NCBI GenBank assembly: GCA_963966775.1
Contig: CAXAAH010000007.1
Coordinates: 1-46,092 of the forward strand
Origin: UBA685 sp002299005
GTDB taxonomy: Bacteria > Pseudomonadota > Alphaproteobacteria > Puniceispirillales > Puniceispirillaceae
DNA length: 46,092 nucleotides
Reading direction: 5' to 3'
A program made the translations under genes and the position numbers. Position 1 is the stretch's first letter; each line of letters starts with the position of its first letter. Under the pieces are notes generated by a model. That model searched no databases. It saw only the letters and a program-made list of their open reading frames with translations, and was not told where the DNA came from. Of this stretch, positions 8,801 to 17,631 are shown in pieces.

Positions 8801-9971
8801 CCGTGGTTTCCGCTCACGTATGCAGGAAATTCTTGATGGTCAGACAATTGCCTCAGGGACAAAGACACTAAAGGCAGGCTCGGCTGTTACAGCTGAAGCA
8901 CTTGGCGAGGTGTCTAAAGTTGAGTTGATGAACATCGCTGTCAAAGATGAAGCGGTTCAAAGAATGGTTGAAGCACAAATCGCTGACCATGAAAACTCAA
9001 TGAAAGCCCTTGATGGTCGCTTCTCTGATAAGGTTGATAAGCTTCAGCGTGGTGATGAATTACTGCCGGGCGTTATGAAGATGGTTAAGGTCTTTGTCGC
9101 TGTGAAGCGTAAGCTTCAGCCAGGTGATAAGATGGCTGGCCGTCACGGTAACAAAGGTGTGATTTCACGCATTATGCCGCAAGAAGATATGCCGTATCTT
9201 GAAGATGGCACGCCTGTTGATATCGTGTTGAACCCGCTTGGTGTGCCTTCACGTATGAATGTGGGGCAGATTCTTGAAACGCATCTTGGCTGGGCCGCGC
9301 GTGGTTTGGGTAAACAAATTGGTGCCGCCGCTGAGGCCGCTAGAAGCACAGGTAAAACGCAAGAGCTTCGTGCGCGTCTAGAAGATATCTATCCAGATTC
9401 GCAATATAGCGCATCATTGAAGCCGATGAATGATGATCAAGTGATTGAGCAATCAGAATTGCTTGCACGCGGTGTGCCAATGGCAACACCTGTCTTTGAC
9501 GGTGCAAGAGAAGCTGATGTGATCGAATTGCTTGATAAGGCTGGTCTATCAGAAACAGGTCAGGAATGGCTGGTTGATGGCAGAACAGGCGAGGTCTTCG
9601 ACCGCCCTGTGACAGTTGGCTATATCTATATGCTCAAGCTGCATCACTTGGTGGATGAGAAGATTCACGCCCGTTCAATTGGCCCATACTCACTAGTGAC
9701 ACAACAGCCACTAGGCGGTAAGGCACAATTTGGTGGCCAGCGCTTTGGTGAGATGGAAGTCTGGGCTCTCGAAGCTTATGGCGCCGCTTACACATTGCAG
9801 GAAATGCTCACAGTGAAGTCAGATGACGTTTCAGGCCGTACCAAGGTCTATGAAGCGATTGTTAGAGGTGATGATGATTTTGAAGCAGGGATACCTGAGT
9901 CATTTAACGTTCTCGTTAAAGAACTACGGTCTCTTGGTTTGAATGTAGATAGGAACGATGCCGAATTTTAG
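5802..9971 (+). CDS. rpoB: DNA-directed RNA polymerase subunit beta
   Basis: The beta subunit forms one half of the RNA polymerase cleft and much of the active site. The protein has 1389 residues, slightly longer than the 1342 of E. coli. The rifampicin pocket lies at about residues 538-600 with GSSQLSQFMDQTNPLSE and HKRRVSALGPGG, so the usual sensitive-type D, H and S residues are present and one E. coli asparagine is replaced by threonine. The C-terminal region with GGQRFGEMEVWALEAYG, which docks with beta', is intact. The frame is open throughout, with no intein. The start ATG has AGAGGAAG upstream. rpoC follows after 78 bases. Confidence 0.99.
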   Translation: MATTVSTLDSRKRVRRSFGQLTEVAPMPNLIEVQRASYDNFLQVGASAEQRENSGLQDAFTSVFPISDFAGRAELEFVSYELEQPKYDVEECQQRGITFASPLKVTLRLIVWEIDEDTGARSIRDIKEQDVYMGDMPLMTANGTFIVNGTERVIVSQMHRSPGVFFDHDKGKTHASGKFLFAARIIPYRGSWLDFEYDAKDILNVRIDRKRKLPATTFLMALPDAESEQQFIDNPDGMDPSDISGMSREEILAAFYGSAMFKKVKDGWKTSFNADALRGTKLIKDLVDAASGEAVATAGTKMTPRALKKLEETGLSEILVDESDVLGRFFAGDIVNMTTGEVVCEAGDEITEANLERLAEMKVKDIEVLSIDNINVGPHLRNTLAADRNTCREEALVDIYRVMRPGEPPTLEGAHDLFNSLFFDLERYDLSSVGRVKMNSRLGLETDDNLRILRKADILSVMKVLVDLKDGKGEIDDIDHLGNRRVRSVGELMENQYRVGLLRMERAIRERMGSVEIEVVMPADLINAKPAAAAVREFFGSSQLSQFMDQTNPLSEITHKRRVSALGPGGLTRERAGFEVRDVHPTHYGRICPIETPEGPNIGLINSLATYAQINRYGFIETPYRKVVDGVVTNEYRYISAMEEGRYTIAQANAQLDDKGTFVGELIPIRRAGEIGLARPTDIEYMDVSPKQLVSVAAALIPFLENDDANRALMGSNMQRQAVPLLRSEAPIVGTGMEARVARDSGVAIIARRAGVIDQVDATRIVIRADEQTETDVSPVDIYSLLKFQRSNQNTTVNQRPLVKVGDTVSAGDIIADGPSTEDGELALGRNVLVAFMPWNGYNFEDSILISERIVRDDVFTSIHIEEYEVMARDTKLGQEEITRDIPNVGEEALRNLDEAGIVYVGAEVNSGDILVGKVTPKGESPMTPEEKLLRAIFGEKASDVRDTSLRVPPGGAGTIVEVRVFSRRGLEKDERARAIERYEIERLAKDRDDEARILDRGFRSRMQEILDGQTIASGTKTLKAGSAVTAEALGEVSKVELMNIAVKDEAVQRMVEAQIADHENSMKALDGRFSDKVDKLQRGDELLPGVMKMVKVFVAVKRKLQPGDKMAGRHGNKGVISRIMPQEDMPYLEDGTPVDIVLNPLGVPSRMNVGQILETHLGWAARGLGKQIGAAAEAARSTGKTQELRARLEDIYPDSQYSASLKPMNDDQVIEQSELLARGVPMATPVFDGAREADVIELLDKAGLSETGQEWLVDGRTGEVFDRPVTVGYIYMLKLHHLVDEKIHARSIGPYSLVTQQPLGGKAQFGGQRFGEMEVWALEAYGAAYTLQEMLTVKSDDVSGRTKVYEAIVRGDDDFEAGIPESFNVLVKELRSLGLNVDRNDAEF

Positions 9972-10049
9972 GCATCGCTTCTGACGAAAAACTAACTGCT
10001 TTAAAAGATTGAAGGATAAGGCGCATAGCGCCGATTAAGGAGAACAAAC

Positions 10050-13000
10050 ATGAATGATCTTATGAATCCGTTCGCACAGCCAAAGGCAACTCAGAACTTC
10101 GACAAGATCCAAATCTCCATTGCTGCACCAGAGCGTATTCGCTCATGGTCATTTGGTGAAATCAAAAAGCCAGAGACAATTAACTATCGTACGTTCAAGC
10201 CTGAAAAAGACGGCCTGTTCTGTGCGCGTATCTTTGGCCCTGTGCGTGACTATGAATGTCTGTGCGGCAAATATAAGCGTATGAAGTATCGCGGCGTTGT
10301 CTGTGAGAAATGTGGTGTTGAAGTCACATTATCAAAGGTTCGTCGTGACCGTATGGGTCATATCGAATTGGCCGCCCCTGTCGCGCATATTTGGTTCTTG
10401 AAATCATTGCCATCACGCTTGGGCCTATTGGTCGATATGACACTCAAAGATATTGAGCGTGTTCTGTATTTTGAAAACTTCGTGGTGATTGAGCCTGGCC
10501 TGACAACCTTGAATAAGGGCCAGCTTTTATCTGAAGAAGAATATTACGATGCGCAAGATGAATATGGCGAAGATGCGTTCCAAGCCGCCATCGGCGCAGA
10601 AGCGATTAAGCGTATTCTGACAGATATGGATCTTGATGAAGAGCGCGTGAAGATCCGCGAAGATTTGGCTGAAACAGGCTCAGAAGCTAAGCGCAAGAAG
10701 CTGGTAAAACGTCTGAAGCTTGTAGATGCTTTCCGCGAATCAGGCTCACGCCCTGAATGGATGATCATGGATGTTATCCCTGTGATCCCGCCAGAGCTTC
10801 GCCCGCTTGTGCCACTAGATGGTGGTCGTTTCGCGACATCTGATTTGAATGATCTATATCGCCGCGTGATCAACAGAAATAACCGTCTAAAGCGTCTGAT
10901 TGAATTGCGTTCACCAGACATTATCGTGCGCAACGAAAAGCGTATGTTGCAAGAAGCGGTTGACGCGCTGTTTGATAATGGTCGCCGTGGCCGTATCATC
11001 TCAGGTGTGAATAAGCGCCCGTTGAAGTCTTTGTCAGATATGCTGAAAGGCAAGCAAGGTCGCTTCCGTCAGAACTTGCTTGGTAAGCGTGTTGATTATT
11101 CAGGCCGTTCAGTGATTGTGGTGGGCCCAGAGCTTAAGCTGCATCAATGTGGTCTGCCAAAGAAGATGGCGTTGGAGCTATTCAAGCCATTTATCTACTC
11201 AAAGCTTGAGCTATATGGCATGGCATCGACGATTAAGGCTGCCAAGCGTATGGTTGAAAAGGAACGCCCAGAAGTATGGGATATCCTTGAGCAGGTCATC
11301 CGTGAGCATCCAGTGCTATTGAACAGAGCGCCGACTTTGCACCGTCTTGGCATCCAAGCGTTTGAACCAGTATTGGTTGAAGGTAAAGCTATCCAGCTTC
11401 ACCCGCTTGTTTGTACAGCCTTTAACGCTGACTTTGATGGTGACCAGATGGCCGTTCACGTGCCGCTATCACTTGAAGCACAGCTAGAAGCGCGTGTGTT
11501 GATGATGTCTACAAACAACATCCTCAGCCCTGCCAATGGTAAGCCGATTATTGTGCCATCACAGGATATCATCCTTGGTCTTTACTATTTGACAATGGAA
11601 CGTGAAGGCGAAGTTGGCGAAGGCATGGCTTTTGCTGATATCCAAGAGATTCTAATGGCGCTTGATAATGGCTCTGTTAGCTTGCATGCACGTATCAAGG
11701 CACGTCTGACAACGTTTGACGAGACAGGCGAGTTGGTCACAAAAGTGATCGATACCACACCTGGGCGTGCGCGTTTGGCTGATTTGTTGCCGAATAATTC
11801 ATCTGTGACATTCAATCTTGTGAATAAGCTGATGACCAAGAAAGAAGTCTCAAACGTCATCGATTACATCTATCGTCACTGTGGCCAGAAAGATACGGTC
11901 ATCTTCTGTGACAGGTTGATGGGTCTAGGCTTTGGTCAGGCATGTAATTCAGGTATCTCATTCGGTATCGCCGATTTGACAACACCTGCGTTGAAAGAAA
12001 AATACGTCACAGAAGCTGAAGAAGCTGTGAAAGGCTTTGAGAGCCAGTATCTAGATGGCCTCATCACACAAGGTGAAAAATACAACAAGGTGATTGACGT
12101 ATGGTCACGTTGTTCAGACCTTGTCGCTGATGAGATGATGAAGGGTATTTCAACAGAAGAAGCTGGTAAGCCAGTGAACTCTGTATGGATGATGGCGCAT
12201 TCAGGTGCGCGTGGTTCTGCCGCCCAGATTAAACAGCTAGCTGGTATGCGTGGCCTTATGGCAAAGCCGTCTGGTGAGATTATTGAAACACCGATTATCT
12301 CGTCATTTAAAGAAGGCTTGGATGTGTTGGAATATTTCAACTCAACACACGGTGCACGTAAAGGTCTAGCTGATACAGCGCTTAAGACAGCGAACTCAGG
12401 CTATTTGACACGTCGTCTTGTTGACGTCGCACAAGATAGCATCATCACTGTCGAAGATTGTGGCACCAAAGAAGGCATCACAATCCGCCCTGTCACAAAT
12501 GGCTCAGAAGTGGTTGACCCGCTAGTTGAGCGTATTTTGGGTCGTACAATGGCCGAAGATTTGGTCGATTTGACATCAAATGAAGTCATCGTCAGCGAAG
12601 GCGAGATTGTCACAGAAGAGCATATCGCGGCAATTGAGGAATCTGGTGTAGACCAAGCCTATATCCGCTCAGTGCTTGTCTGTGATGCCAAAATTGGTGT
12701 TTGTGGTGCTTGTTACGGTCGTGACTTGGCACGTGGTACAACGGTGAATATTGGTGAAGCTGTTGGTGTTATCGCAGCCCAGTCAATTGGTGAGCCAGGC
12801 ACACAGCTGACAATGCGTACATTCCACGTTGGTGGTGCGGCGCAGTCAGGCGCAGAAGCCTCAAACATCGAAGCCAATGTCATTGGTAAGGTAAAGCTTG
12901 AAAACGCCCAGCTTGTAAATGGCGCAGATGGTAAGCCGATTGTGATGGCACGTAACACTGAATTGGCATTGGTTGATGACCAAGGCCGTGAGCGTGTACG

Positions 13001-14237
13001 TCATCGCCTGCCTTATGGTGGTAAGCTGTTTGTCAAAGATGGTCAGGCGGTAAACCCTGGTGATATTCTTATCGAATGGGATCCATACACAATTCCGATC
13101 ATCACAGAGATGGATGGTGTCGCGAATTACATGGATTTGACTGACGGCATCTCAATGCGTGAGGTCATCGACGAGACAACAGGTATCGCAAGCCGTGAAG
13201 TGGTTGACTGGAAGCAAGGCTCAAGCTCTGCAAACCTTCGTCCACGTATCACAATGCGTGATGATAAGGGCGAGGTCTTGACCTTGTCTAACGGCCTTGA
13301 GGCACGTTACTTCCTATCATCAGGCGCTATCTTGTCAGTTGAAAATGGCGCAACCGTCAAAGCAGGTGACGTGCTAGCACGTATCCCGCGCGAATCAACA
13401 AAGACAAGAGACATCACAGGTGGTCTGCCACGTGTGGCTGAATTGTTCGAAGCAAGAAAGCCAAAAGATTTCGCTGTTATCAGTGAGATTGAAGGCCGTG
13501 TTGAATTCGGTACAGACTATAAGGCAAAGCGTCGCATTCGCGTTCAGCCATTGGATGATGCATTTGAAGCGGTAGAATATCTATTGCCAAAAGGCCGCTC
13601 ATTGGCTGTCAATGAAGGTGATTATGTGCGTAAAGGTGATTTGCTACTAGATGGCTCACCAGTGCCGCATGATATCTTGAATATCCTAGGGGTTGAGGCT
13701 TTGGCTGATTACCTTGTGAAGGAAATCCAAGATGTGTATCGCCTTCAGGGTGTGAAGATCAACGATAAGCATATCGAAGTGATTGTGCGCCAGATGCTTC
13801 AGAAGGTTGAAGTTGAAAATGGCGGCGATACGACATTGCTTGTTGGTGAACAGGTAGAGCGTGATGAATATATTGCGGCGAATCAAGTCGCGATTGCAGA
13901 GGGCTTGCGCCCAGCAGAAGCACGTCCTGTATTGCTCGGTATCACAAAGGCTTCATTGCAGACGAAATCATTCATCTCTGCGGCCTCTTTCCAAGAAACA
14001 ACACGCGTCCTAACCGAAGCGGCTGTATCAGGCAAAGAAGACCGTCTAGATGGCTTGAAAGAGAATGTGATTGTCGGTCGTCTGATTCCTGCAGGTACAG
14101 GGTCTGTGATGAATAAATTGCGCCGTATTGCAGCAGAACGTGATTCTGATATCGAAGCAGCGAGAGCTGTGCAGATGGCAGAAAAACAAGCAGAAGCCAG
14201 CGAATCAGCACAAACTGAGGAATTGCCGGCAGAATAA
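10050..14237 (+). CDS. rpoC: DNA-directed RNA polymerase subunit beta'
   Basis: The beta' subunit carries the catalytic magnesium-binding loop of RNA polymerase. The 1395-residue protein contains NADFDGDQMAVHVPL at about residues 458-472, with the three catalytic aspartates. The N-terminal zinc site is CLCGKYKRMKYRGVVCEKCG (about 70-89), and a second zinc site is formed by CGTKEG near 805 and CDAKIGVCGACYG near 880-892. The trigger-loop region GEPGTQLTMRTFHVGG is present. It ends with a low-complexity acidic tail. TAAGGAG precedes the ATG. No frameshift or intein is seen. Confidence 0.99.
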   Translation: MNDLMNPFAQPKATQNFDKIQISIAAPERIRSWSFGEIKKPETINYRTFKPEKDGLFCARIFGPVRDYECLCGKYKRMKYRGVVCEKCGVEVTLSKVRRDRMGHIELAAPVAHIWFLKSLPSRLGLLVDMTLKDIERVLYFENFVVIEPGLTTLNKGQLLSEEEYYDAQDEYGEDAFQAAIGAEAIKRILTDMDLDEERVKIREDLAETGSEAKRKKLVKRLKLVDAFRESGSRPEWMIMDVIPVIPPELRPLVPLDGGRFATSDLNDLYRRVINRNNRLKRLIELRSPDIIVRNEKRMLQEAVDALFDNGRRGRIISGVNKRPLKSLSDMLKGKQGRFRQNLLGKRVDYSGRSVIVVGPELKLHQCGLPKKMALELFKPFIYSKLELYGMASTIKAAKRMVEKERPEVWDILEQVIREHPVLLNRAPTLHRLGIQAFEPVLVEGKAIQLHPLVCTAFNADFDGDQMAVHVPLSLEAQLEARVLMMSTNNILSPANGKPIIVPSQDIILGLYYLTMEREGEVGEGMAFADIQEILMALDNGSVSLHARIKARLTTFDETGELVTKVIDTTPGRARLADLLPNNSSVTFNLVNKLMTKKEVSNVIDYIYRHCGQKDTVIFCDRLMGLGFGQACNSGISFGIADLTTPALKEKYVTEAEEAVKGFESQYLDGLITQGEKYNKVIDVWSRCSDLVADEMMKGISTEEAGKPVNSVWMMAHSGARGSAAQIKQLAGMRGLMAKPSGEIIETPIISSFKEGLDVLEYFNSTHGARKGLADTALKTANSGYLTRRLVDVAQDSIITVEDCGTKEGITIRPVTNGSEVVDPLVERILGRTMAEDLVDLTSNEVIVSEGEIVTEEHIAAIEESGVDQAYIRSVLVCDAKIGVCGACYGRDLARGTTVNIGEAVGVIAAQSIGEPGTQLTMRTFHVGGAAQSGAEASNIEANVIGKVKLENAQLVNGADGKPIVMARNTELALVDDQGRERVRHRLPYGGKLFVKDGQAVNPGDILIEWDPYTIPIITEMDGVANYMDLTDGISMREVIDETTGIASREVVDWKQGSSSANLRPRITMRDDKGEVLTLSNGLEARYFLSSGAILSVENGATVKAGDVLARIPRESTKTRDITGGLPRVAELFEARKPKDFAVISEIEGRVEFGTDYKAKRRIRVQPLDDAFEAVEYLLPKGRSLAVNEGDYVRKGDLLLDGSPVPHDILNILGVEALADYLVKEIQDVYRLQGVKINDKHIEVIVRQMLQKVEVENGGDTTLLVGEQVERDEYIAANQVAIAEGLRPAEARPVLLGITKASLQTKSFISAASFQETTRVLTEAAVSGKEDRLDGLKENVIVGRLIPAGTGSVMNKLRRIAAERDSDIEAARAVQMAEKQAEASESAQTEELPAE

Positions 14238-14302
14238 GCTCTGATGGCAGTTCAGCTATCAGGGATGAAAAAAGTGAGGAGGGCAGAGGTCTAAAATAAT
14301 GC

Positions 14303-14332
14303 TTGACCATTGCCCCTTCAAAACATTAGTAT
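14303..14332 (+). promoter_or_regulatory. Candidate promoter of the str operon (rpsL-rpsG-fusA-tuf)
   Basis: TTGACC at 14303-14308 (five of six consensus bases, preceded by C as is common in alphaproteobacteria) and TAGTAT at 14327-14332 are separated by 18 bases. The site lies in the 332-bp gap after rpoC and would give a leader of about 230 bases before rpsL. Further 3' in this gap there is only a weak ACAGC/GCTGT pairing near 14500-14550. A CTGAT/ATCAG hairpin at 14241-14262, just after rpoC, has no T run. Confidence 0.5.
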
Positions 14333-14569
14333 CCGCGCACCTTCAAGGATGTAGGTAGTGGTTTAACGAAGATTGCGCCTGAAACTATGGCAGCGAAGCC
14401 CGGGAAATCAAACGATACATTTGCAGATAGAGATATTTGTAGAAAGAAGGAAACGGAAGTCCTCTGAATGAAGTTTAGGGGCGTAACATTAACACAGCTG
14501 GCGGGTAATGCTGCGGCTGTATATTTATTTGAAAATTCGGTTTTCGGTAGAGCAGAAAAAGGGCCAGCT

Positions 14570-14941
14570 ATGCCAACAATTAACCAGCTTATCAGACACG
14601 GTCGCACGCGTCCTGTGTCACGTAATAAGGTTCCAGCCATGGAAGCATGTCCGCAAAAGCGTGGCGTGTGTACTCGTGTTTATACAACGACACCAAAGAA
14701 GCCGAACTCAGCGCTTCGTAAGGTTGCTCGTGTACGTCTTTCAAATGGCTTTGAAGTCACAAGCTATATCCCGGGTGAGGGACATAATCTGCAGGAACAC
14801 TCAGTTGTTCTTATCAGAGGCGGTCGTGTAAAAGATTTGCCAGGTGTTCGCTATCATATCATCCGCGGTACATTGGATACACAAGGTGTCTCAGATAGAC
14901 GCCAGCGTCGTTCAAAATACGGCGCCAAGCGCCCTAAGTAA
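14570..14941 (+). CDS. rpsL: 30S ribosomal protein S12
   Basis: S12 sits at the decoding centre of the 30S subunit and sets accuracy. The 123-residue protein starts MPTINQLIRHGR, exactly as the family does. K43 (TTPKKPNS) and K88 (GGRVKDLPG) are the wild-type residues whose change gives streptomycin resistance elsewhere, so this is a sensitive-type allele. The frame stays open upstream to 14468, but the ATG at 14570 is chosen because the extra 34 residues have no family counterpart. The Shine-Dalgarno (AAAGGG) is weak. rpsG follows after 12 bases. Confidence 0.98.
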   Translation: MPTINQLIRHGRTRPVSRNKVPAMEACPQKRGVCTRVYTTTPKKPNSALRKVARVRLSNGFEVTSYIPGEGHNLQEHSVVLIRGGRVKDLPGVRYHIIRGTLDTQGVSDRRQRRSKYGAKRPK

Positions 14942-14953
14942 GGAGCAGAATAG

Positions 14954-15424
14954 ATGTCTCGTCGTCGTTCACCAGAAAAACGTGAAGTCCTACCAGATCC
15001 TAAATTCAAGGATGTGGTCGTTTCTAAATTTATGTCTTGCTTGATGCTAGACGGTAAGCGCTCCACAGCTGAAAAGATTGTGTATGGCGCTTTTGATCGT
15101 ATTGAGGAAAAAGCTGGCTCTGAGCCAATGCGTGTTTTCCATGATGCGCTTGAAAATGTTCGTCCTCACCTCGAGGTGCGTTCACGCCGTGTTGGTGGTG
15201 CTACTTACCAGGTGCCTGTTGAGGTGCGCTCAGAGCGCGCACAGGCCCTCGCTATTCGTTGGTTGATCGACAGCTCACGTAAGCGCGGTGAGACAACAAT
15301 GGTTGCTCGCCTATCAGGTGAATTGATGGATGCTGCGAATAATCGCGGTAACGCCGTTAAGAAGCGTGAAGATACCCACAAAATGGCTGAAGCGAACCGC
15401 GCTTTCTCACATTATCGCTGGTAG
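14954..15424 (+). CDS. rpsG: 30S ribosomal protein S7
   Basis: S7 nucleates assembly of the 3' major domain of 16S rRNA and lies near the E site. The 156-residue length is typical. It begins MSRRRSPEKREVLPDPKF and has the conserved VGGATYQVPVEVR motif at about residues 80-92, which contacts rRNA and S11. TAAGGAG, overlapping the rpsL stop, gives the Shine-Dalgarno. In E. coli S7 represses the str operon; no matching site was identified in the 12-base rpsL-rpsG gap, so any such control must differ here. Confidence 0.98.
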   Translation: MSRRRSPEKREVLPDPKFKDVVVSKFMSCLMLDGKRSTAEKIVYGAFDRIEEKAGSEPMRVFHDALENVRPHLEVRSRRVGGATYQVPVEVRSERAQALAIRWLIDSSRKRGETTMVARLSGELMDAANNRGNAVKKREDTHKMAEANRAFSHYRW

Positions 15425-15454
15425 CATTAGCAGCATTTTAGGAGCTTTTGAGAT

Positions 15455-17593
15455 ATGTCTCGTCAATACCCACTAGAACGTTATCGTAACTTCGGCATCA
15501 TGGCCCATATTGATGCTGGTAAGACTACAACTACAGAACGTGTGTTGTATTACACAGGTCGTTCACACAAAATCGGTGAAGTGCATGATGGCAACGCCAC
15601 TATGGACTGGATGGAACAAGAGCAGGAGCGTGGCATTACGATCACCTCAGCTGCGACAACTTGTTTCTGGTTCCGCACTGAAGATGGTACAACACCATCA
15701 GGTGAATTTGGCGACGATCCAGAAGCTGCTAAGTTCCGTTTCAACATCATCGATACACCAGGCCACGTTGACTTCACAATCGAAGTTGAGCGTTCATTGG
15801 CCGTTCTAGATGGCGCTGTTTGTGTTCTTGATGCAAACGCAGGTGTTGAGCCACAGACTGAGACAGTCTGGCGTCAGGCTGACCGTTATAAGGTGCCGCG
15901 CGTTGTATTCGTTAACAAGATGGATAAAATCGGCGCTGACTTCTATAACTGCGTTGACATGATTTCAGATCGTACAGGTGCTGTGCCACTTCCGATTCAC
16001 ATGCCAATCGGCGCCGAATCAGAATTCGCTGGTCTTGTAAACTTGATCACAATGGAAGAGTGGGTTTGGGATAATGAAGAGCTAGGTGCGACTTGGAAGC
16101 TAAATCCAGTACGCGACGAGTTCAAGGCTAAAGCCGAAGAAATGCGCGCCCATCTGATTGAGATTGCTGTTGAGCAAGATGATGATGCAATGGAAGCCTT
16201 CCTAGAAGGTGAAGAGCCATCAGTAGAGACACTACAGATGCTTATCCGTAAGGGTACATTGAACATGTCTTTCGTACCTGTCATTTGTGGTTCAGCCTTT
16301 AAGAACAAAGGTGTTCAGCCAATGTTGAACGCTGTTATCGATTACCTACCAGGTCCATTGGACGTGCCGTCTTACACAGGCTTTGCACCGGGTGACGAAA
16401 CAGAAACACGTAACATTGTGCGTAACGCTGATGACAAAGACCCATTCACAGGTTTGGCATTCAAAATCATGAATGACCCATTTGTTGGTTCTTTGACGTT
16501 CGTTCGTGTCTACTCTGGTACATTGAACAAGGGTGATTCTCTTGTGAACTCTACAAAGGGTAAGAAAGAGCGCGTCGGTCGTATGATGATGATGCACTCT
16601 AATGACCGTGAAGAAACAGAAGTGGCCTATGCCGGTGATATTATCGCCCTTGCAGGTATGAAGGACACAACAACAGGTGACACACTTTGTGATAGCAACA
16701 ACCAGGTTGTGCTTGAAACAATGTCATTCCCTGATCCGGTTATCGAGATTGCGGTTGAGCCTAAGTCTAAGAATGACCAAGAAAAGATGTCTTTGGGCCT
16801 ACAGCGCCTAGCAGCAGAAGATCCATCATTCCAAGTCTCTACAGACCTAGAATCAGGCCAGACAATCATGCGTGGTATGGGTGAGCTACACCTAGACATC
16901 TTGGTTGACCGTCTAAAGCGTGAATTTAAGGTTGAAGCAGCGATTGGTGCACCACAGGTTGCGTATCGCGAGACAATCACAAAAGAAGTTGAAATTGACT
17001 ATACACACAAGAAGCAGTCTGGTGGTTCTGGTCAGTTCGCGCGTGTGAAAATCAAGTTCGGCCCATTGGCTGATGGTGGTTTTGATTTCTCTAACTCAAT
17101 CGTTGGCGGGTCTGTTCCAAAAGAATATATCCCGGGCGTTGAAAAGGGCATCACATCTGCCAAAGACACAGGCGTCATCGCAGGCTTCCCTGTTATCGAT
17201 TTCCAAGCTGAACTAATCGACGGCGCGAGCCACGATGTTGACTCATCAGTTCTTGCTTTTGAAATCGCCGCAAGAGCCGCATTCAGAGAAGCTATGGATA
17301 AAGCAGCAGCACGCTTGCTTGAGCCAGTTATGAAAGTCGAAGTGCTAACACCGGAAGAATATATGGGTGATATCATTGGTGACTTGAACTCACGTAGAGG
17401 TAACGTCGGCAGCATGGAGCCACGCGGTAATGCAAAAGCCATTACAGCTATGGTCCCATTGGCAAATATGTTCGGCTATATCAACACATTGCGTTCAATG
17501 TCACAGGGTCGCGCACAATATTCAATGCAGTTCGACCATTACCAACAAGTGCCACAAGCTGTGGCTGACGAAGTAAAAGCCAACTTGGCATAA
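15455..17593 (+). CDS. fusA: Translation elongation factor G
   Basis: EF-G is the GTPase that drives translocation and, with RRF, ribosome recycling. The 712-residue protein has the P-loop AHIDAGKTTTTERVL (residues 17-31), ERGITI in switch 1, DTPGHVDFT near residue 100 and NKMDK near 153. Domains II-V follow intact, with GMGELHLDI and the C-terminal region ending in a short basic stretch. A small insertion before DTPGH (an acidic DDPEAAKF segment) is of the kind seen in alphaproteobacterial EF-G. TTAGGAG lies upstream of the ATG. Confidence 0.98.
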   Translation: MSRQYPLERYRNFGIMAHIDAGKTTTTERVLYYTGRSHKIGEVHDGNATMDWMEQEQERGITITSAATTCFWFRTEDGTTPSGEFGDDPEAAKFRFNIIDTPGHVDFTIEVERSLAVLDGAVCVLDANAGVEPQTETVWRQADRYKVPRVVFVNKMDKIGADFYNCVDMISDRTGAVPLPIHMPIGAESEFAGLVNLITMEEWVWDNEELGATWKLNPVRDEFKAKAEEMRAHLIEIAVEQDDDAMEAFLEGEEPSVETLQMLIRKGTLNMSFVPVICGSAFKNKGVQPMLNAVIDYLPGPLDVPSYTGFAPGDETETRNIVRNADDKDPFTGLAFKIMNDPFVGSLTFVRVYSGTLNKGDSLVNSTKGKKERVGRMMMMHSNDREETEVAYAGDIIALAGMKDTTTGDTLCDSNNQVVLETMSFPDPVIEIAVEPKSKNDQEKMSLGLQRLAAEDPSFQVSTDLESGQTIMRGMGELHLDILVDRLKREFKVEAAIGAPQVAYRETITKEVEIDYTHKKQSGGSGQFARVKIKFGPLADGGFDFSNSIVGGSVPKEYIPGVEKGITSAKDTGVIAGFPVIDFQAELIDGASHDVDSSVLAFEIAARAAFREAMDKAAARLLEPVMKVEVLTPEEYMGDIIGDLNSRRGNVGSMEPRGNAKAITAMVPLANMFGYINTLRSMSQGRAQYSMQFDHYQQVPQAVADEVKANLA

Positions 17594-17631
17594 ATAATTT
17601 AGATAAATTAGAAAGATAAGAGGAGCATATC

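Noticed and set aside
10544..11053. 169-residue open frame on the minus strand inside rpoC
   Set aside because: It is antisense to the coding strand of a certain gene; its serine/arginine-rich composition is typical of a shadow frame.
14241..14262. Terminator after rpoC
   Set aside because: A short CTGAT/ATCAG hairpin is followed by GGATGAAAAAA, with no T run on the + strand.
14468..14569. N-terminal extension of rpsL
   Set aside because: The extra 34 residues have no counterpart in the S12 family, whose proteins begin at the ATG at 14570; the open frame upstream is chance.
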